Shown: positions 57,077 through 64,000 of the stretch, one piece after another
Layout of the letters: the number at the start of each line of letters is the position of its first letter
How positions within the stretch are numbered: the first letter of the stretch is position 1
From: Gonapodya prolifera JEL478
Taxonomy: Eukaryota; Monoblepharomycota; Monoblepharidomycetes; Monoblepharidales; Gonapodyaceae
Direction of reading: 5' to 3'
Assembly: GCA_001574975.1 (NCBI GenBank)
Contig: KQ965764.1
Coordinates: forward strand, 223,256 to 287,255
DNA length: 64,000 bases
The notes under the pieces: generated by a model
The model's database searches: none
Told to the model about the DNA's origin: nothing
The model's input: the letters and a program-made list of their open reading frames with translations, nothing else
Position numbers and translations under genes: made by a program

Positions 57077-57463
57077 GAGAGGTGAATCGTCGGTATTGAA
57101 GTACGGGGGCTTTGGTCATCCCAATTACCGTCGGGTCGGTTTCAGCACTTCTTCCTTTCTTTCTCCAGTAGCCGCCAGGAGAAGGAGAGGAAGATCCCAG
57201 CGTAATCGCTTGGAGTAACCATGGATCACATATTGTACAGCTCAGGCTAAATTTTAAACGTTACACTTGAAACATCCATTACTTTGATTGCTCGAGCGTT
57301 AGCATTGCTACTGGTTTCTAATACGAAAAAGGGAGTCCAAGGGTGAATGTCACGGGAATGCGGCCAACCAAATTTCGTATCGCCCTTCTGCGGCCATTCT
57401 CCGATTTGTAGTTAACTCAGAGGACCACTTTCCGCCAAGTGTTAAAGGCGGAAGATCAAGGGA
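57077..57463. promoter_or_regulatory. Divergent promoter, SNT2 / copper ATPase
   Basis: This 387-bp interval lies between opposed starts. I see no TATA box and no clear copper-response element. The stretch 57240-57320 is AT-richer and the rest unremarkable. Confidence 0.4.
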
Positions 57464-60400
57464 ATGGCTACTTATGTGCGGGGAAGTCTCTCCATCGTTG
57501 GGATGACGTGCAGCTCCTGCTCGTTAGCGATCAAAACAGCACTGAAGGATCTTGCAATCAGCTCTGCCAATGGAGTTTCAGACGTCACTGTCATGCCATC
57601 AGTAGAAATAGATCACATGACAGGGAAAGGAGTCGTTGTGTTCTTGAAAACGACAGCAGGTGGAGTAGAAGTGCTGGGGATGAGAGACATTGTTTCCGCA
57701 GTAGAGGACGCTGGTTTCGACGTCGTAACTAAGGATGAAGAAGCAGTTGCAAACGGTACATCACCACCGGTGTTGCCCTCTTTCGTGGTGTCCCCTTCTC
57801 CTCATGTGACAGCTGAGGTGGAAACAGCTTCACCATCACTTTTGCTTCCGGATTTGGTGTCAACATCAGAATCAACGGCTCGGATATTACACTCATCTAC
57901 CCCTACCATGGCACCATCTCAAACTTTTGCGACTTGTGTGCTTCGAGTTGGTGGAATGACTTGTGCTTCTTGTGTGGGTGCAGTTACCACGGCACTTAAG
58001 CAAGCACCCGGTGTAGAGAAAGTAAATGTTGCGCTTCTGACGGAAAAGGTGAGAACCTGAATCTGCTAAGATAAATGTACCACAAACGCCTTGACTCACC
58101 GCCACCCATGAATACCCAGGCGAATATCACATTTGATCCCTCTCTCGTGGCTCCTGCGGATCTCGTAGCGCTGATAGACTCCGCTGGATTCGATGCTGAA
58201 CTGCTATCAACCTCACTAATGGAAGTGGGAAGCTCCAGAAGAACTGCATCATGTACGCTCTCCGTTCGAGGTATGACTTGTTCTTCGTGCGTAGCCGCAG
58301 TCACCAAGGGACTCCAAAGCTCCAAGGGAGTTGAAGATGCCAAGGTGGCACTACTTGCAGAACGAGTAAGTCCCGCGGTCGATCCGATCTCCACTCAATC
58401 GACATGAACATTCCAAAGGCACGTGTCACATACGATCCGTCTGTTCTTACGCCTACTCAACTAGTTGAACTCGTGGAATCGCTTGGATTTGATGCCTCGA
58501 TCGTGGACCAAGAAGTGCAAATCGACACGAACTCGCGTGCTACTCACACCTCGACATTACCGAAGTTTAGTTCTATTACCTACGATTTTCATATTTCAGG
58601 GATGACATGCGCCTCCTGTACATCGTCAGTGGAGCGGGCTATACGAGAGTTGCCTGGAGTAATTGAATGCGCGGTATCGCTCTTGACCAATTCTGCCAGA
58701 GTTGCGGTTTGGTCGCAAGGGAAACATTGCGGTGCGAGAGATATTATGGAGGCTATTGACTCTGCGGGATTCGAGGCATCTATGGTGGAGGATGGCGGTT
58801 CAAACAGCCGCGAACAGGAACTCGAGTCACTTTCCCGCGAACGCGAAATAGCCCAGTGGCTGCATGTGTTCACCTTTTCCGCAATTCTATCTGTTGTTTT
58901 GATGATTTTCTCTATGGTGTTACCCATGTGGTGCCCGCTAGTGGTTCGAGAACTGATAGCAAGGACCGTAATTGGCGGAGTGACCGTGAATGATTTGATT
59001 CAATGGTCACTTTGCACATTAGTTTTGTTTGGAGTTGGGCGCGGCTTTTTTGTTCGAGCCTGGAAATCTCTTGGGAAAGGAGCGACGATGGATGTGCTGG
59101 TTGTTGTGGGGACGAGGTTTGTGGAAATTCCATCGCAAAGCACTGTACCTGTTCAAGGAAATGATCAAGAAACCTTTCCACAGCGCCTCATACGCTTTTT
59201 CGACATTTGTTCTTCTTGCTGCTGGCCTCACCCCCTCAACTATGACAGAAATGCGGACGACTTACTTTGAGACCCCAGCAATGCTCATAACGTTTGTCAG
59301 CTTGGGTCGGTACCTCGAAAATCTTGCTAAGGGTAGGACTTCGACTGCATTGGCGGCTCTACTGAAGCTCGCGCCGACATCAGCGACACTTCTTTTAATC
59401 GACGACAATGGCAATGTCACCGGTGAACGAACGATCTCGGCTTCTCTCGTCCAGAGAAATGACTTGGTCAGGATCAAACCCGGCGAAAAGTTCCCAACAG
59501 ATGGTGTGGTTGTTGATGGTAGCTCGTTCGCCGACGAATCTATGGTGTCGGGCGAGGCCGTATCTGTTCGAAAACAGGTGGGCGCACAAGTTATTGGTGG
59601 TACCGTCAATGGCGCAGGGACACTGGACGTACGGGCAACTCGCGTTGGTAGTGAAACGGTCCTATCGCAGATTGTGCGACTCGTGGAGGAAGCCCAGATG
59701 GCACGCGCACCTGTGCAAGATCTCGCGGACTTTGTTGCGGGTATATTTGTGCCGGTGGTTTTGTTCCTAGGTGCAGGAACCTTCTTTTTGTGGATGGTGG
59801 GGTATTACATATCTCCTTTGTCCACGCCATCATAGTGACAACGATTTCATTGATCAGATCCTCTTTGCCGCGGCTCCTCACCTTCACGCTCTCTTCTCGG
59901 AGCATGACACAATATTTATACTATGTTTGAAACTTGGAATCTCCACCGTTGTGATTGCTTGTCCGTGTGCGCTTGGGCTTGCAGTTCCGACTGCTGTTAT
60001 GGTTGGGACGGGTGTTGGAGCACGTATGGGGATCCTCATAAAAGGCGGTGCTCCCCTCGAAGCAGCGAGTAAGGTGGATACTGTGGTATTTGACAAAACG
60101 GGCACGTGAGTACTGTACTCAAAAACTTAGTTGTTCTTCTCATATTTGACGTTGATCGAACATCCACGATTTCCTTTAAAGCCTTACCAAGGGCAAAATG
60201 GAAGTGTGTGAAGTCATTCTCGACTTTGACCCCAAGTTGACGCCATCTCCCGCCAAATCGAGGGAACTCTGGCAGTGTGTATGGGCTGCGGAATCTAGGA
60301 GCGAGCACCCGTTAGGAAGGGCGATTGCACGATATGCACTGAGCCGATCACTCCCTGGTCAGGCCAATGATGTCGATGAATATCAGAGAAGCACACTTCT

Positions 60401-61613
60401 TGCGGATGCCGAAAAGAACGTGGAGGCTGAAGTGGATTACTTCATTGCTGAACCGGGACTGGGCATCAGGGCGCTGGTCAAGCTTCCGGACCCGGTGACA
60501 AAAACCAGTAGCGTTAATAGGCGTGTTCTTATTGGTAACGTCAAGTTTTTGGAAGACGAAGGAGTTACTTTACCGGCCGCAGTTGGACCTCTCATCGACC
60601 AGCACTCCAAACGTGCGCGAACGGTGACACTGGTGGCTATAGACAACGAATTCTCGGGCGTAATTGCGGTATCAGACCAACCAAAGCCAGAGTCTAAGGC
60701 TACCGTGTCAATGCTCCGTAAAATGGGGATGCGCATCGCCATGGTCACTGGAGATGCGGGTCCAACTGCTCTGGCGGTCGCGGAATCAATTGGTATACAT
60801 CCAGAAGAGGTCTACGCATCCGCCACACCAAAGGACAAGGAAACAATTGTGGCGAAGCTGCAAGGGACAACAGTTAGAGGCGGCCGCCGATTCGTCGCAG
60901 TCGTTGGGGACGGTATTAACGACTCTGTTGCTATTTCACGGGCAGACCTGGGCATTGCCGTCGGTGCCGGTACCGATGTGGCTATCGACGCTGCACAGGT
61001 AGTCCTCATGCGCAACAATTTGACCGATGTCGTCACGGCAATAGATCTGGCGCGCACGATTTTCAGGCGGATTCAAATTAATTTTATGTTTTCGACTGTT
61101 TACAACGGCGTCACTATACCCCTCGCAATGGGATGTTTGGTCCCTATTGGTTTCGTCATGCCACCAATGGCCGCTGGAGCCGCCATGGCGGCTAGCTCAC
61201 TGAGCGTCGTACTGAGTTCACTTGCATTGAAGGCATACCGCCGACCCTCGTTTCGGGAGTGTGGTTGGCTGGAAACAGGAGAGGCAAAGCGTGATTCCTC
61301 TGTGCACCGGAAGGACAAAGGAGTGGCACGAGGAGGTGATGTTGACTTGGATCTCGAAAATGGCTCATTGGAATACCCTCACGATGATGCGTCCTTCCTG
61401 GCGCGCACATGGCGAAAGTTGAAGGGATCCAGTGATGTCGTGGAAGGCTTCGAGATGGACTTCAAACGAGACACAGATCGTTCCCGCGGCACCATCCGTG
61501 AACTTATTCAAAGAATTCCAGGAGTTGTAGGAGCAGTTGGACACCAATACGAGGGCTTAGAGGACTCGGAGAGATGGAGCTCAGATGGCGCAGAGGAGGG
61601 CAAGTTTGTTTGA
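57464..61613 (+). CDS. CCC2: Copper-transporting P1B-type ATPase (CCC2/ATP7 class) with four HMA domains
   Basis: This pump loads copper into the secretory pathway. Four N-terminal metal-binding domains carry GMTCSSC, GMTCASC, GMTCSSC and GMTCASC. Transmembrane helices follow ([20 protein letters not shown], then [17 protein letters not shown]). The actuator loop reads [14 protein letters not shown] (SGE where TGE is most usual). The ion-binding CPC is in [14 protein letters not shown]. The phosphorylation site is DKTGTLTKG, the nucleotide-binding SEHPLG is in [13 protein letters not shown], and the hinge is [20 protein letters not shown]. An intron within GT(S)ASYAFSTF joins in frame. The C-terminal tail after the last helix is long (about 120 residues) and charged, with REECGW-like and acidic stretches. 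The start is the first ATG before HMA 1. Confidence 0.95.
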
Positions 61614-62144
61614 CCTCAATTGCTTAAATCATCACGTATAATTCGCAAGTTCGTGTCAAGTAGACAATATTCACGTTGATGTATTTATGACGAATGATAT
61701 CCTGATATGTAGTGTCCGGAACGGTCCAGGAGATGCATGGGGGGAAAGTCGGGAGATCCGGTACCAGATGTGTGTGTAGCGTGACAAAGAGGATGTGAAT
61801 GTGAAAAGCGGTGACCAAAGAAGGACGTGAGAGGGAAGCGGGGGATTCACAGACACGTCGTTACAGTGAAATGGCTTGGTATTTGGGGAATACCGATGAA
61901 CCAGGCTCGACTGCTTTGGACTGGCTTTCATTATTCAGTTATACTACGTAGTTATATTACGTAGCCACAAGTTTTTCTTTGGGCACATTGAGACACATGG
62001 TAAAAGGTGGAAGGTATATTGAATATCTAACGACAGGCACCTCATATCCACATACACACCAACCCTCACACCTCATTCCACCATGCATCATTCATTCACC
62101 ACCACTCATAGTAATAAGTGGCTCTGCTGGCGTGCAGAAGGAAT
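61614..62144. other. Tail-to-tail interval, copper ATPase / coronin
   Basis: These 531 bp hold no credible gene. The stretch 61940-61975 has a short tandem-like motif (actacgtagttatattacgtag), a near-palindromic TACGTA pair. The interval 62040-62110 is CA/CT-rich and probably belongs to the coronin 3' untranslated region. This is the longest gene-free convergent interval in the window. Confidence 0.4.
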
Positions 62145-63783
<1,639 letters not shown>

Positions 63784-64000
63784 TTATGGTGGGGAATGGC
63801 GAACAATCACGATAAGGTTGTCGGGGAAGGGAAGACAGGGTGAGCGCCGGTTGTGGCACGAAAAAAGCATCCCGGTCAGACACACATCCCCGCGCTCCCA
63901 TCGACACATTATGCTTTGTCCCCTTGAAAATCTTGCAAAAGCTCGAGCTTTTGTGCCGAGTGCTGCTCTTTCCGCTGCCCCCCCTGCTCCTTCCCCCTCA

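Noticed and set aside
59533-59556. SGE in place of TGE in the copper ATPase actuator loop as a loss-of-function sign
   Set aside because: SGE occurs in working P1B ATPases, and CPC, DKTGT, SEHPLG and GDGIND are all intact, so the pump is probably active.

Overview
This is a gene-dense nuclear segment of a zoosporic (flagellated) fungus, most likely a chytrid or a close relative. I infer this from a combination of features. Genes contain many short GT-AG introns, mostly 50-120 nt. Fungal-type regulators are present (a SNT2 protein with BAH, PHD, ELM2, SANT and GATA modules, and a VPS3844-type membrane protein). Beside them lie genes of motile cilia that Dikarya have lost (IFT70/TTC30, kinesin-9, a CCDC87-like protein). 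Two genes are better known from animals: MBIP of the ATAC complex and a PEHE-domain protein. No transposon, viral relic, rRNA, tRNA or CRISPR array was recognised.

Layout, left to right: 3' end of SF3B1 (+); IFT70 (-); TAF2 fused to six bromodomains (+); a UBE2U-like E2 with Ser in place of the catalytic Cys, then a CCDC87-like protein (+); MBIP (-); UBE2E-type E2 (+); GH36 raffinose-synthase-family protein (-); RS-rich SCI1-like protein (+); kinesin-9 (+); PEHE protein (-); an unassigned 1.6 kb stretch; Polo kinase (-); DNA topoisomerase I (-); BRX1 (+); alanyl-tRNA synthetase (-); PWWP protein (-); eIF2B alpha (+); VPS3844/ATP6AP2-like protein (-); actin (+); SNT2 (-); copper P-type ATPase (+); coronin (-, running off the right edge).

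Genes are often paired head to head over 70-500 bp (IFT70/TAF2, MBIP/UBE2E, GH36/SCI1-like, TOP1/BRX1, PWWP/eIF2B alpha, VPS3844/actin, SNT2/copper ATPase) or tail to tail with only 26-103 bp between stop codons. There is no operon logic. By theme the genes are transcription and chromatin (TAF2, MBIP, PEHE, PWWP, SNT2, TOP1), flagellum (IFT70, kinesin-9, CCDC87-like), translation and ribosome assembly (AlaRS, eIF2B alpha, BRX1), and cytoskeleton or cell cycle (actin, coronin, Polo).

The strongest novelty candidate is the TAF2-hexabromodomain fusion: every splice junction through the bromodomain part, and the two leading into it, keeps one reading frame. Next are a GC-rich repeat family found inside introns of two neighbouring genes in sense orientation, a 7-nt and a 15-nt microexon that each restore a conserved motif, the Ser-for-Cys E2, and a membrane protein joining ATP6AP2-like and VPS3844-like parts. 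Splice sites were placed by eye from GT/AG signals and family conservation, so exon edges are approximate unless stated.
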